From Frigoribacterium sp. SL97 (GTDB taxonomy: Bacteria > Actinomycetota > Actinomycetes > Actinomycetales > Microbacteriaceae), in contig NZ_CP113062.1 of the NCBI RefSeq assembly GCF_026625765.1, forward strand, positions 1,674,001 to 1,738,000: DNA of 64,000 bases, in the 5' to 3' direction. Shown here one piece after another: positions 26,766-35,862 of this stretch. Position 1 is the stretch's first letter, and each line of letters starts with the position of its first letter. The notes under the pieces are model-generated. The model made no database searches and was not told the origin of the DNA. It saw only the letters and a list, made by a program, of their open reading frames with translations. The translations under genes were made by a program, and so were the position numbers.

Positions 26766-28343
26766 ATGGCAAAGACGCACAAGGGCCCGCAGACCCCCAC
26801 ACCCGGCGGAACGACGACGACGGGCGGCGTCCGCCCCCGGCGCCGGATCGACCGCTCGCACTGGCTCTACATCGCGGTGATCGTGGCCGTCGCGGCCGGC
26901 ATCGTCGTCGGCCTCACGGCACCCGAGGTCGCCGTGCAGCTGAAACCGATCGGCACCGCCTTCGTGTCGCTCATCTCGATGATGATCGCGCCGGTGATCT
27001 TCTGCACGATCGTGCTCGGCGTCGGCTCCATCGCCAAGGCCGCGACCGTCGGCAAGGTGGGCGGGCTCGCGCTCGGCTACTTCATCGCGATGTCGACCTT
27101 CGCCCTGGCCATCGGCCTCGTGGTCGGCAACCTGATCCACCCGGGCGAGGGCCTGATGATCGGCTCGACCGGATACGAGGCGCCCGCCGCCGAGGAGGCC
27201 GGTGGCACGGCGGGCTTCCTGCTCGGCATCATCCCCGAGACGCTGGTGTCGTCGCTGACCAGCGGCTCCATCCTGCAGACGCTGTTCGTGGCCCTGCTCG
27301 TCGGCTTCGCCCTGCAGCGCATGGGCGATCGCGGCGCGACCATCCTCGAGGGCGTCCGCAACCTGCAGGTGCTGGTGTTCCGCATCCTCGCGATGATCAT
27401 GTGGGTCGCCCCGATCGGTGCGTTCGGTGCGATCGCCGCGGTGGTCGGCGAGACCGGCGTCGCCGCCATCGTGGCGCTCGGCACCCTGATGGTCGCCTTC
27501 TACATCACGTGCATCCTCTTCGTCGCCGTCGTGCTCGGCACGATCCTCAAGCTCGTCACGGGCGTCAACATCTTCCGGGTGATGAAGTACCTCGGACGTG
27601 AGTACCTGCTGATCGTCTCGACCTCGTCGAGCGAGGTCGCGCTGCCCCGCCTCATCGCCAAGATGGAGCACCTCGGCGTCTCGAAGCCCGTCGTCGGCAT
27701 CACCGTGCCGACCGGCTACTCGTTCAACCTCGACGGCACCGCGATCTACCTGACCATGGCGTCGCTCTTCATCGCCAACGCCATGGGCACGCCGCTCGAC
27801 GTCGGCGAGCAGGTCTCGCTGCTGCTGTTCATGATGATCGCCTCGAAGGGTGCCGCCGGCGTCACGGGTGCCGGCATCGCCACCCTCGCGGGAGGCCTGC
27901 AGGCACACCGCCCCGACCTGGTCGACGGCGTCGGCGTCATCGTCGGCATCGACCGGTTCATGTCCGAGGCGCGCGCCCTGACCAACTTCACGGGCAACGC
28001 CGTCGCGACGATCCTCGTCGGCACCTGGACGAAGCAGATCGACAAGGACCGCGTCGAGACCGTGCTGTCGGGTCGCGCGCCCTTCGACGAGGCGACCATG
28101 AACGCGGACGGTCACGGCGCCTCCTCGGGGTCGGACTCGGGCTCGGGTTCGGACTCCGCTTCGGCCGGCCCGGCCGCCGCGCGCCTGCTCGACGGTCGCG
28201 CGGGTGGGCTGGGCTCGCTCGAGGGCACCTCGCCCGACCGCATCTCGACCGGCTCGTTGCACGCCATGGTCGGCACCGACGGTCGGCGGGCGGACGAGCA
28301 CCTCGCCGACGCCGCCGCGGACGACGAGCCCCGTCGCGGGTAG
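26766..28343 (+). CDS. Dicarboxylate:cation symporter (DctA/DAACS family)
   Basis: Imports C4-dicarboxylates or acidic amino acids with H+ or Na+. Eight or so helices and two re-entrant loops are suggested by the hydrophobic pattern. The hallmark motifs are STSSSEVALPRL and PTGYSFNLDGTAIYL, followed by SKGAAGVTGAG and the helix-8 segment with DRFMSEARALTNF. The last 100 residues are a long polar Ser/Gly/Asp-rich tail, unusual for the family. The ATG at 26766 follows GAGGAAGACCCCC. Divergence from the CitA/CitB-like pair argues for substrate-induced control. Confidence 0.93.
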   Translation: MAKTHKGPQTPTPGGTTTTGGVRPRRRIDRSHWLYIAVIVAVAAGIVVGLTAPEVAVQLKPIGTAFVSLISMMIAPVIFCTIVLGVGSIAKAATVGKVGGLALGYFIAMSTFALAIGLVVGNLIHPGEGLMIGSTGYEAPAAEEAGGTAGFLLGIIPETLVSSLTSGSILQTLFVALLVGFALQRMGDRGATILEGVRNLQVLVFRILAMIMWVAPIGAFGAIAAVVGETGVAAIVALGTLMVAFYITCILFVAVVLGTILKLVTGVNIFRVMKYLGREYLLIVSTSSSEVALPRLIAKMEHLGVSKPVVGITVPTGYSFNLDGTAIYLTMASLFIANAMGTPLDVGEQVSLLLFMMIASKGAAGVTGAGIATLAGGLQAHRPDLVDGVGVIVGIDRFMSEARALTNFTGNAVATILVGTWTKQIDKDRVETVLSGRAPFDEATMNADGHGASSGSDSGSGSDSASAGPAAARLLDGRAGGLGSLEGTSPDRISTGSLHAMVGTDGRRADEHLADAAADDEPRRG

Positions 28344-28365
28344 GACCCGCCTCGGACCCCGGATC

Positions 28366-28405
28366 GTCGCCGAGACCCCCGTGAGTGCGCGGGGGTCTCG
28401 CCGAC
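28366..28405 (+). terminator. Strong hairpin after the dicarboxylate carrier
   Basis: GTCGCCGAGACCCCC pairs with GGGGGTCTCGCCGAC around a 10-base loop, with one mismatch. It begins 23 bases past the stop at 28343. A further partial copy of the right arm follows at about 28409. Confidence 0.7.
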
Positions 28406-28548
28406 GTCCCGGGGTCTCGCCGTCGGCCCGCCGACCCGCGGCGGGTGCAGCGTGCAACATCCGTGTCGGAGGCGTACCGTCGCACCCGATGTGCGGTCAC
28501 GCCCCACGGTCAGAGCCGACCGACCGGGCCCCGCAGGACGGAGCCACC

Positions 28549-29550
28549 ATGCTCGCCGGACGCCTCGACGTCAGCACCCGCCACTTCTCGGTCACCGAGG
28601 TGCCCACCCCCGACGCCGGCCCGGGGCAGGTGCGCATCGCCGTCGCCGCCGCCGGCGTCTGCCTCAGCGACGTGCACCTGATCCAGGGGTCGCTCACGCC
28701 GCTGCACCTGCCGGGCGACACCGTCACCCTCGGCCACGAGGTGGCCGGCACGGTCGACCAGGTGGGCGACGGCGTCACGCACGTCGCCGTCGGCGACCGC
28801 GTCCTGCTGCAGGCCGGCGAGGAGCGCGACGGCCAGGTCTTCACCCGCGGCGTCGACTACGACGGCGGGTGGGCCGAGTTCGCCGTGGCCCGCGCCGACA
28901 CGGTCGTGAAGATCCCGGACTCCCTGCCGTTCGAGCAGGCCTGCTTCATCCCCGACGCCGTGTCGACTCCCTGGGCTGCGCTCACCACGACCGCCGACAC
29001 CCGGCCCGGTACGGCGGTCGGCGTCTGGGGCGTCGGCGGCCTCGGTGCCCACGCCGTCCAGCTGCTCTCCCTGCTCGGAGCCGCGCCGATCGTCGCGGTC
29101 GACCCCCTGCCCGGTGCCCGGGCCCGGGCGCTCGAGTTCGGTGCGGACCTCGCGCTCGATCCCGCCGACCCGGACTTCGCCGTGGCGCTCGGCCGGGCGA
29201 CCGGTGGCCGCGGACTCGCCCGGGCCTTCGACTTCGCGGGGGTGCCCGCCGTGCGCGAGCAGGCCATCGCCTGCCTCGGATACCGGGGACGGTTGACGCT
29301 CGTCGGCCTGTCGGACCAGCCGATCACGATCACCGACGGCACGAAGTTCAGCTTCCTGCAGCAGCAGGTCCTCGGCCACTACGGCTCCGAGCCCGCCGAC
29401 GTCACGACGCTCGTCGCGCTGACGGCCCGGGGGAGGCTCGAGTTCTCCCGGTCGGTGAGCGCCACCGTGCCGTTGGCCGAGGCCGAACGGGCGGTGCAGA
29501 TGCTCGAACGTAAGGAAGGCGACCCGATCCGGCTCGTGCTGGTCCCGTGA
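28549..29550 (+). CDS. Zinc-dependent alcohol dehydrogenase (MDR) lacking the structural zinc site
   Basis: NAD(P)-linked alcohol oxidation, 333 residues. The catalytic zinc ligands are visible at C38 (AGVCLSD) and H63/E64 (LGHE), and the Rossmann motif GVGGLG lies near residue 164. The four-Cys structural zinc lobe is replaced by a short QAGEERDGQ loop. The ATG at 28549 follows GGACGGAGCCACC. Its stop overlaps the monooxygenase GTG (GTGA), so an alcohol-to-ketone-to-ester pathway with the next gene is plausible. The substrate is unknown. Confidence 0.87.
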   Translation: MLAGRLDVSTRHFSVTEVPTPDAGPGQVRIAVAAAGVCLSDVHLIQGSLTPLHLPGDTVTLGHEVAGTVDQVGDGVTHVAVGDRVLLQAGEERDGQVFTRGVDYDGGWAEFAVARADTVVKIPDSLPFEQACFIPDAVSTPWAALTTTADTRPGTAVGVWGVGGLGAHAVQLLSLLGAAPIVAVDPLPGARARALEFGADLALDPADPDFAVALGRATGGRGLARAFDFAGVPAVREQAIACLGYRGRLTLVGLSDQPITITDGTKFSFLQQQVLGHYGSEPADVTTLVALTARGRLEFSRSVSATVPLAEAERAVQMLERKEGDPIRLVLVP

Positions 29551-31187
29551 GCGACGCGACCCGCGCCTCCTCGGTCCCGGGCGAAGGCGACGACCGCCCC
29601 GCCGGTGGTGACGACCGCCCCGCCGGTGGTGACGACCGCCCCGCCGGGGGAGGCGTCGAGCACGTCGACCTGCTCGTCGTCGGCGCCGGCCTGTCCGGGG
29701 TCGGCGTGGCGGCCCAGCTCCGCCGGGACTTCCCCGGTCGCAGCCTGGCCGTCGTCGAGGCGCGTGCGGCGGTCGGTGGCACCTGGGACCTCTTCCGCTA
29801 CCCGGGGGTCCGGTCGGACAGCGACATGTTCACCCTCGGCTACGGGTTCCGACCCTGGCGCGACGCGCGGGCGATCGCCCCGGGCGAGGCGATCAGGGAG
29901 TACGTCCGTGACACGGCCGACGAGACGGGCGCCGCCGGGCTGATCCGGTTCGGGCACCGCGTGGTCGCCGCCGACTGGTCTTCCGCCGAGGCCCGGTGGA
30001 CCGTCACGATCGAGGTCGCGAGCGCGGTGGCAGCGGACGCGTCGTCCGCCGCCGGCGAGGAGCCGAGCGCAGGAGGCGCGGGTGCCGCCCCGGCGGCTCG
30101 TCGCGTCACGATCACGTGCTCGTTCTTGTTCGTCTGCTCGGGTTACTACCGCTACGACGAGGGCTGGTCGCCCGCGTTCCCGGGGCAGGACTCGTTCGCC
30201 GGACGCGTCGTGCACCCCCAGCACTGGCCGGAGGACCTCGACGTGAGCGGCAAGCGCGTCGTCGTGATCGGATCGGGGGCGACGGCGGTGACCCTGGTGC
30301 CCGCCCTCGCCGAGAGCGCCGAGCAGGTCACCATGCTGCAACGTTCGCCGACCTACGTGCTGTCCCTTCCCTCGCGCCGGAAGGAGCCCCGTGCGTGGCG
30401 TCGACTGCTGCCGCAGGCCGTCGACGACCGGCTGATCCGGTGGCGCAGCATCGGCATGGCGCTGCTCAGCTTCCAGACGAGCCGACGTTCGCCCGAGAAG
30501 ATGAAGGCGTTCCTCCGGGCCCAGGTGGCCCGGCGCCTGCCGGACGACTTCGACGTCGACCGGCACTTCCAGCCGAGCTACGACCCGTGGGACCAGCGAC
30601 TCTGCATCACCCCGGACGGCGCCCTGTTCCGGGCGTTGCGCTCGGGGTCGGCGTCGATCGTGACCGACGACATCGACTCGTTCACGGCCGGCGGCGTCCG
30701 GGTCGCGGGTCGCGACGGCCAGCGGGTGCACGAGCTGCCCGCGGACGTCGTCGTCACGGCGACCGGTCTCAACCTGTTGCTGTTCGGCGGCATGCGGTTG
30801 TCGGTCGACGGGGTGGAGGTCGACCCGGCGACCCGGCTGACCTACAAGGGGTTCATGCTCTCGGGGGTGCCGAACCTGGCGTTCGCCATCGGGTACACGA
30901 ACGCGTCGTGGACGCTGAAGATCGACCTCGTCGTGCACTACGTCTCCCGGCTGCTGCGTCACGCCGATCGTCACGGGTACCGGTCGGCCGTGCCGATCGC
31001 GCCGGAGCGGCCGGGACCGACGAGCCCGCTGATCGACCTGACGAGCGGGTACGTGTCGCGCGGGGTGCACCTGATGCCCCGGCAGGGATCGCGGTCACCG
31101 TGGCGGATGCACCAGAACTACCCACGCGACGTCTGGTTGATGCGGCACAGCACCCTGACCCGGGACGGCATGCGGTTCGAGCGCTGA
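29547..31187 (+). CDS. Flavin-binding monooxygenase, Baeyer-Villiger type
   Basis: FAD- and NADPH-dependent oxygenation of a ketone or hydrophobic substrate. A low-complexity leader has three DDRPAGG repeats. It is followed by the FAD motif GAGLSG near residue 47, GTWDLFRYPGVRSDSD, the Baeyer-Villiger fingerprint FAGRVVHPQHWP, and the NADPH motif GSGATA. A small insertion near residue 160 carries another dispersed-motif copy. It is 546 residues long and starts at the GTG overlapping the dehydrogenase stop. N- or S-oxidising flavin monooxygenase is the alternative; the fingerprint favours Baeyer-Villiger. Confidence 0.87.
   Translation: MSDATRASSVPGEGDDRPAGGDDRPAGGDDRPAGGGVEHVDLLVVGAGLSGVGVAAQLRRDFPGRSLAVVEARAAVGGTWDLFRYPGVRSDSDMFTLGYGFRPWRDARAIAPGEAIREYVRDTADETGAAGLIRFGHRVVAADWSSAEARWTVTIEVASAVAADASSAAGEEPSAGGAGAAPAARRVTITCSFLFVCSGYYRYDEGWSPAFPGQDSFAGRVVHPQHWPEDLDVSGKRVVVIGSGATAVTLVPALAESAEQVTMLQRSPTYVLSLPSRRKEPRAWRRLLPQAVDDRLIRWRSIGMALLSFQTSRRSPEKMKAFLRAQVARRLPDDFDVDRHFQPSYDPWDQRLCITPDGALFRALRSGSASIVTDDIDSFTAGGVRVAGRDGQRVHELPADVVVTATGLNLLLFGGMRLSVDGVEVDPATRLTYKGFMLSGVPNLAFAIGYTNASWTLKIDLVVHYVSRLLRHADRHGYRSAVPIAPERPGPTSPLIDLTSGYVSRGVHLMPRQGSRSPWRMHQNYPRDVWLMRHSTLTRDGMRFER
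29589..29651 (+). repeat. Three 21-bp tandem repeats in the monooxygenase leader
   Basis: GACGACCGCCCCGCCGGTGG plus one base is repeated three times head to tail, encoding DDRPAGG x3 in the non-conserved leader. It is a slippage-prone tract that keeps the frame. Confidence 0.85.
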
Positions 31188-31262
31188 GCGAGCCCCGGCG
31201 GTCTCGCGTCGGACGACGCGGTGGCCCGCCGGGCGACGACGCGGCGGCCCGCCGGGGACGAC

Positions 31263-33386
31263 TCAGCCGACCACCGCGAGGGCGAAGGGCAGCACGGCGG
31301 GGGCCCCGGCGCGGCGCAGGTCGCGTCCGGCCACCGTGAGCGTCCAGCGGCTGTCGACCAGGTCGTCGACGAGCAGCACCGGCCCGGACACGTCGGCGAG
31401 GGCCGCGGCCAACTCGGGGCCGACCTCGAAGGACTGCCAGACGTCGGCCAGACGGTAGACGCTGTTGCCGCCCTGGCCGCGGCCGGCCGAGGGGCGGGCG
31501 CTGCCGAGCGTGCCGAGCAGCGGCAACCGCCCGACGGTGCTGATCGCCTCGGCCAGCGACCCGACGAGCTGCGGCCGTGACGTCGACGGCATCGCGACGA
31601 CCCCCACCGGGCGTTCGGCCCACGGCCACTCCTTCAGGACGCGCACGACCCGGTCGAGCAGGTGCTTCGACAGGGGAGCGTCGGGGGCGGTCGCCGCGAA
31701 GACCTCGCGTAGGGTGTTGCCCCACCCCAGGTCGGTCAGTCGGGCGAGCGCCCGACCCGGCTCGACCCGTTCGCCCTCGGGGATCTTGCCCTTGACGGCG
31801 ACCCCGGCCCGGTCGGCGCCCGTGGGCCACTGGGCCCGGGGGTCGATCTCGACGCCGACCCGGTCGAGGGTGCTCGCGGCCGAGGTCGCCGCCTCGCCGA
31901 CGATGTCGGTCGGGTACCAGGTGCCCGCGCAGACGTCGCACCGCCCGCAGGGCTCGGCGGCCGGATCGTCGAGATCGACCTGCAACATCTGCATGCGGCA
32001 GGTCTGGCCGCGCTCGAACGCGAGCATGGACTCTTGTTCGGCGACCCGGGCCGCGGCGATGCGGTCGTAGCGTTCGGCGTCGTAGACCCAGGGCTGGCCC
32101 GTGCTCACCCAGCCGCCCTGGACCCGGCGGACGGCACCGTCGACGTCGAGCACCTTGAGCATCAGTTCGAGCGGGGTGCGCTTGACGTCGACCCGCGCCT
32201 CGAGGGCGGGCGTCGACAGCGGCGTCTCGCCCAGCTCGGCCAGCACGGCCGCCGCCCGCGCCTCGGAGGGCATCGAGGCCGTGGCGAAGTACTGCCAGAT
32301 CTCGGCGTCCTCGGTGCCGGGCAGCAGCAGCACGTCGGCGTTGTCGGTGGCGCGACCCGCTCGGCCGATCTGCTGGTAGTACGCGACGGGCGACGACGGC
32401 GCGCCGAGGTGGATGACGAAGCCGAGGTCGGGTTTGTCGAAGCCCATGCCGAGGGCGCTCGTGGCGACCAGTGCCTTGAGGTCGTTGCCCTTGAGGCGCT
32501 GTTCGAGCTGTTCGCGTTCTTCGGGGTCGGTGCGGCCCGAGTAGGACCGCACGTCGTGCCCGGCCTCGCGCAGCAGTCGGGCGGTGTCGTCGGCCGCCGA
32601 GATCGTGAGCGTGTAGATGATGCCGCTGCCGGGCAGGTCGGCGAGGTGGCTGAGCAGCCAGCCGAGTCGGTCGCGCGAGGTCGGCAGCTGCAGCACGCCG
32701 AGACGCAAGGAGGCGCGCGCCAGCGACCCCCGGATCGTCAGCACCTCGTCGCCCGGCCCCACGGCGAGTTGCTCGGCGACGTCGGCCACGACGCGGGCGT
32801 TGGCCGTGGCCGTCGTGGCCAGGACGGGCACGCCCGAGGGCAGGGTGCGGATGAGGTCGGCGAGGCGACGGTAGTCGGGCCGGAAGTCGTGGCCCCAGTC
32901 GGAGATGCAGTGCGCCTCGTCGACGACGAGCATGCCGAGCCGGGCGATGAGCACGGGCAGCTGCTCGTCGCGGAACCGCGGGTTGTTGAGTCGTTCGGGG
33001 GAGACGAGCAGCACGTCGATCTCGTCGTCGACGAGCTGCTGCTGGACGTCGGACCACTCGTGGGCGTTCGCCGAGTTGACCGCGACGGCCCGGACCCCGG
33101 CCCGGGCGGCGGCGGCGACCTGGTCGCGCATGAGGGCGAGCAGGGGGGAGACGAGCAGCGTCGGGCCGGTGCCGCGTCGACGCAGCAGCAGGGTGGCGAT
33201 GAAGTACACCGCCGACTTGCCCCAGCCGGTGCGCTGGACGACGAGGGCCCGGCGACGATCGGCGACGAGCGCCCGGATGGCCTCGAGCTGCCCGTCGTGG
33301 AAGACGGCGTCGTCGCGCCCGGTGAGCGCCCGCAGCAGGTCGAGTGCCTCGGCGTCGATGTCGGTCGCGGTGCTCGTCGGTGTCAT
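31263..33386 (-). CDS. RecQ-family DNA helicase with C-terminal phosphoribosyltransferase-like domain
   Basis: ATP-dependent 3'-5' DNA helicase, 707 residues. Motifs: RTGWGKS (Walker A), VVDEAHCISDWGHDFR (II plus the RecQ aromatic loop), TATAN, IYTLTISAAD, and QQIGRAGRATD (VI). A Cys cluster CRMQ...CGRCDVC forms the RecQ zinc site. The C-terminal 200 residues differ from RecQ helix-bundle domains and end with LLVDDLVDSRWTL, a PRPP-binding phosphoribosyltransferase signature. The ATG at 33386 is used. The tail may sense nucleotides; its activity is not known. Confidence 0.9.
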   Translation of the reverse strand: MTPTSTATDIDAEALDLLRALTGRDDAVFHDGQLEAIRALVADRRRALVVQRTGWGKSAVYFIATLLLRRRGTGPTLLVSPLLALMRDQVAAAARAGVRAVAVNSANAHEWSDVQQQLVDDEIDVLLVSPERLNNPRFRDEQLPVLIARLGMLVVDEAHCISDWGHDFRPDYRRLADLIRTLPSGVPVLATTATANARVVADVAEQLAVGPGDEVLTIRGSLARASLRLGVLQLPTSRDRLGWLLSHLADLPGSGIIYTLTISAADDTARLLREAGHDVRSYSGRTDPEEREQLEQRLKGNDLKALVATSALGMGFDKPDLGFVIHLGAPSSPVAYYQQIGRAGRATDNADVLLLPGTEDAEIWQYFATASMPSEARAAAVLAELGETPLSTPALEARVDVKRTPLELMLKVLDVDGAVRRVQGGWVSTGQPWVYDAERYDRIAAARVAEQESMLAFERGQTCRMQMLQVDLDDPAAEPCGRCDVCAGTWYPTDIVGEAATSAASTLDRVGVEIDPRAQWPTGADRAGVAVKGKIPEGERVEPGRALARLTDLGWGNTLREVFAATAPDAPLSKHLLDRVVRVLKEWPWAERPVGVVAMPSTSRPQLVGSLAEAISTVGRLPLLGTLGSARPSAGRGQGGNSVYRLADVWQSFEVGPELAAALADVSGPVLLVDDLVDSRWTLTVAGRDLRRAGAPAVLPFALAVVG

Positions 33387-33431
33387 GGCCCCATGCTCGC
33401 AGAGGCCACCGTCACCCGCCGGACGGACGGA

Positions 33432-33464
33432 GGGCGCGACCACCCGACGTCGGGGGTCGCGCCC
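33432..33464 (-). terminator. Strong hairpin downstream of the DoxX gene
   Basis: GGGCGCGAC...GTCGCGCCC with an inner CCCG/CGGG pair around ACGT; a nearly perfect 14-15 bp stem 25 bases past the DoxX stop. Confidence 0.75.
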
Positions 33465-33488
33465 TGGGGACGAGACGAGGGAGGCGGG

Positions 33489-34010
33489 TCAGCCCGCCGA
33501 GGAGTCCGAGCCCGGCTCGGCCGGGGGAGTGGCCCGCTTGCCGAGCTCGACCGCCACGAACGAGGCGACGACGCCGGCGACGAGCGCGAAGACCGTTCCG
33601 CCGGCACCCCACGACTTCTTGCCGAAGAGCTGGTCGACCGACGGCCCGCCGGGGCCCGAGGCCAGGGCGGCGGCGGCGGCGATCAGGACGGCGTTGTACT
33701 CGTAGCCGCCCTCGGTCACCCACGGGCCCTTGGAGAGGTGCACCTTGCGGACGGCGGTGACCATCGTGCCGACGATGCCGGCGGCGGCGAGCGGGGTCGC
33801 CGCGCCGAGGGCGAGGGCGGCACCGCCGGCGGTCTCGGTGACCGCGACCAGACGGGCGTTGCGGGCGGCGGGGTGCATCCCCGTGCCGGCCATCATCTGC
33901 TCGGTGCCGGCGAGTCCGGGACCGTCGAAGGCGCCGGTCAGCTTCTGGAGTCCGTGGCCGACGAAGAAGCCGCCGACGGTCAGGCGGAGGAGGGTGGATG
34001 CGAGGCTCAT
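33489..34010 (-). CDS. DoxX-family membrane protein
   Basis: Four hydrophobic segments in 173 residues with the DoxX N-terminal pattern LRLTVGGFFVGHGLQKL, then GGAALALG and VRKVHLSKGPW. Family members are small inner-membrane proteins tied to thiol/redox homeostasis or quinol oxidation; the exact role here is unknown. It is divergent from the zinc alcohol dehydrogenase gene and followed by its own terminator. Confidence 0.85.
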   Translation of the reverse strand: MSLASTLLRLTVGGFFVGHGLQKLTGAFDGPGLAGTEQMMAGTGMHPAARNARLVAVTETAGGAALALGAATPLAAAGIVGTMVTAVRKVHLSKGPWVTEGGYEYNAVLIAAAAALASGPGGPSVDQLFGKKSWGAGGTVFALVAGVVASFVAVELGKRATPPAEPGSDSSAG

Positions 34011-34090
34011 GCACCGTTCCTACCCGGTGTGGGCCGTCGCCGTCCGCGGCGGGGAGCGTCCGGTCCGCCCGCTCGTGTCAGGATCGGGGG

Positions 34091-35122
34091 ATGCGCGCCG
34101 TCCAGTACGACCAGTTCGGGTCGATCCCGACCATCGTCGACCTCCCGGCACCCGTGCCGCCCGCCCACGGCGTCGTGGTCCGCGTCGCGGCCACGGGGGT
34201 GTGCCGGAGCGACTGTCACGCCTGGAAGGGTCACGACGACTCGGTGCGCCTTCCCCACGTGCCGGGCCACGAGTTCGCGGGCGTGGTGACGGCGGTGGGT
34301 GCCGACGTCGCCCGGGTCGCCGTCGGCACCCGCGTGACCGCCCCGTTCGTCTTCGCCTGTGGCACGTGCGACGAGTGCCGTGCCGGTGCCACCCAGGTGT
34401 GCTCGCGTCAGCAGCAGCCCGGCTTCACCCTTCCCGGCTCGTACGCCGAGTCGTTGGTCGTCCCGCACGCCGACGTGAACGTCATCGCCCTGCCGGACGA
34501 GGTCGGCTTCGTCGAGGCGGCGGCGCTCGGCTGCCGCTTCGGCACGGCGTACCACGCCCTGCACGCCCGGGCCCGCGTCCGGGCGGGTGAGTGGGTCGCC
34601 GTCTTCGGCTGCGGCGGAGTGGGTCTCTCGGCGGTCGCCGTGGCGGTGGCCGCCGGTGCTCGCGTCGTCGCGTCGGACATCTCGCCCGCCGCCCTCGAAC
34701 GGGCCGCCGAACTGGGTGCCGAGACCGTCCCCATGGACGACCTCGCCGTCGACCGGGTCCGAGCCCTCACCGGGGGAGGCGCCGACGTCGCCCTCGACGC
34801 GTTCGGCAGCCGGGTGACGTCCGTCGCGTCCGTCGCGTCCCTCCGTCCGCGGGGTCGACACGTCCAGGTGGGCCTGCTGCTCGACGACGACGCCGCCCCG
34901 GTGATCCCGATGGGGCGGGTGATCGCCGACGAACTCGAACTGTTGGGCAGTCACGGCATCTCGGTGGGCGAGTACGCCGCGATGCTCGACGACGTCGTCG
35001 CGGGCCGACTGCGTCCGCAGGAGTCCATCGGTCGGATCATCGCCTTCGACGACCTGCCCGACGCCGTGGCCGCCATGGACCGGCCGGCGACCACCGCCGG
35101 CATGACGGTGGCCGTGTTCTGA
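34091..35122 (+). CDS. Zinc-dependent alcohol dehydrogenase with full structural zinc site
   Basis: Medium-chain NAD(P)-dependent alcohol dehydrogenase, 343 residues. Catalytic ligands are C38 and H60/E61 (GHEF); the structural zinc Cys are C90, C93, C96 and C104. The Rossmann motif GCGGVG is near residue 175. The ATG at 34091 follows a purine-rich GGATCGGGGG stretch. Unlike the dehydrogenase at 28549 it keeps both metal sites, so the two are not recent duplicates. The likely substrate is a primary alcohol or aldehyde. Confidence 0.9.
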   Translation: MRAVQYDQFGSIPTIVDLPAPVPPAHGVVVRVAATGVCRSDCHAWKGHDDSVRLPHVPGHEFAGVVTAVGADVARVAVGTRVTAPFVFACGTCDECRAGATQVCSRQQQPGFTLPGSYAESLVVPHADVNVIALPDEVGFVEAAALGCRFGTAYHALHARARVRAGEWVAVFGCGGVGLSAVAVAVAAGARVVASDISPAALERAAELGAETVPMDDLAVDRVRALTGGGADVALDAFGSRVTSVASVASLRPRGRHVQVGLLLDDDAAPVIPMGRVIADELELLGSHGISVGEYAAMLDDVVAGRLRPQESIGRIIAFDDLPDAVAAMDRPATTAGMTVAVF

Positions 35123-35128
35123 CCCGAT

Positions 35129-35320
35129 CTACCTCAGTCCTCGAAGGTTGGTGACGCTCAGCCAGATCAGGCAGAGCATGCCGATCAGCGTGAAGTACGA
35201 CCCCGACTTCCCCGGATCGAGGACGATCAGGACGATCGAGGCCGCCGCGATCGTCACGGCGACGGCGAGGAGGACGCGCCACGTGGTGCGGCCCGTCGGG
35301 GGCGGGGGATTCGAGGTCAT
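35129..35320 (-). CDS. Small membrane protein, 63 aa
   Basis: Two hydrophobic segments (about 14-29 and 36-56) separated by a DPGKSGSYF loop; no family recognised. Both ATG 35320 and ATG 35335 stand right beside GGAGG-like sequence, so the start is uncertain by five codons. It converges tightly on the dehydrogenase (6-bp gap). Confidence 0.6.
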   Translation of the reverse strand: MTSNPPPPTGRTTWRVLLAVAVTIAAASIVLIVLDPGKSGSYFTLIGMLCLIWLSVTNLRGLR

Positions 35321-35381
35321 CCTCCATGCTGTCATCCCTCCCCGGCGTCCGCGAGGGGCCCGGTACGGGGAGGATGGCCCC

Positions 35382-35765
35382 ATGACTGCACTCCAGGGAA
35401 TCGACGTCGCGGCCGAACTCCGACAGGTGACCGAGCACTGGACGCCGCGGGTCGTCGGGCAGGTGAACGACCAGTACGTGAAGGTCGCGAAGCTGCTCGG
35501 CGAGCTCGTCTGGCACGCGCACGACGCCGAGGACGAGATGTTCCTCGTCGTCTCGGGCACCTTGCGCATCCAGCTCCCCGACGACCACGAGGTGCTGCTC
35601 ACCTCCGGGCAGTTCCACGTCGTGCCTCGGGGAGTGCCGCACAACCCCGTCGCCGACGACGAGGTCGAGATCGTGCTGATCGAGACCACCACGACGGCCC
35701 ACACCGGTGACGTCGTCGTCGACCGCACCGTGCCCGTCGACCGTCAGGTCGGCGACTTCCGCTGA
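35382..35765 (+). CDS. Cupin-domain protein
   Basis: A 127-residue single-domain cupin. Conserved motif 1 is WHAHDAEDEMFLVVSGTLRI with metal-binding His and Glu residues, and motif 2 is PRGVPHNPVADDE. Cupins of this size are metal-dependent isomerases or dioxygenases, or sensory proteins; the substrate is unknown. The ATG at 35382 follows GGGGAGGATGGCCCC. Confidence 0.82.
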   Translation: MTALQGIDVAAELRQVTEHWTPRVVGQVNDQYVKVAKLLGELVWHAHDAEDEMFLVVSGTLRIQLPDDHEVLLTSGQFHVVPRGVPHNPVADDEVEIVLIETTTTAHTGDVVVDRTVPVDRQVGDFR

Positions 35766-35862
35766 CGACGACCGGCCTGGCATCCGCCCTCGCACCCGCT
35801 CGGGCACTCGGCCTCGGGACCGCACCCGGCAGGCCGCCCCGGCGTCGCCAGCGGGCGGCGAC

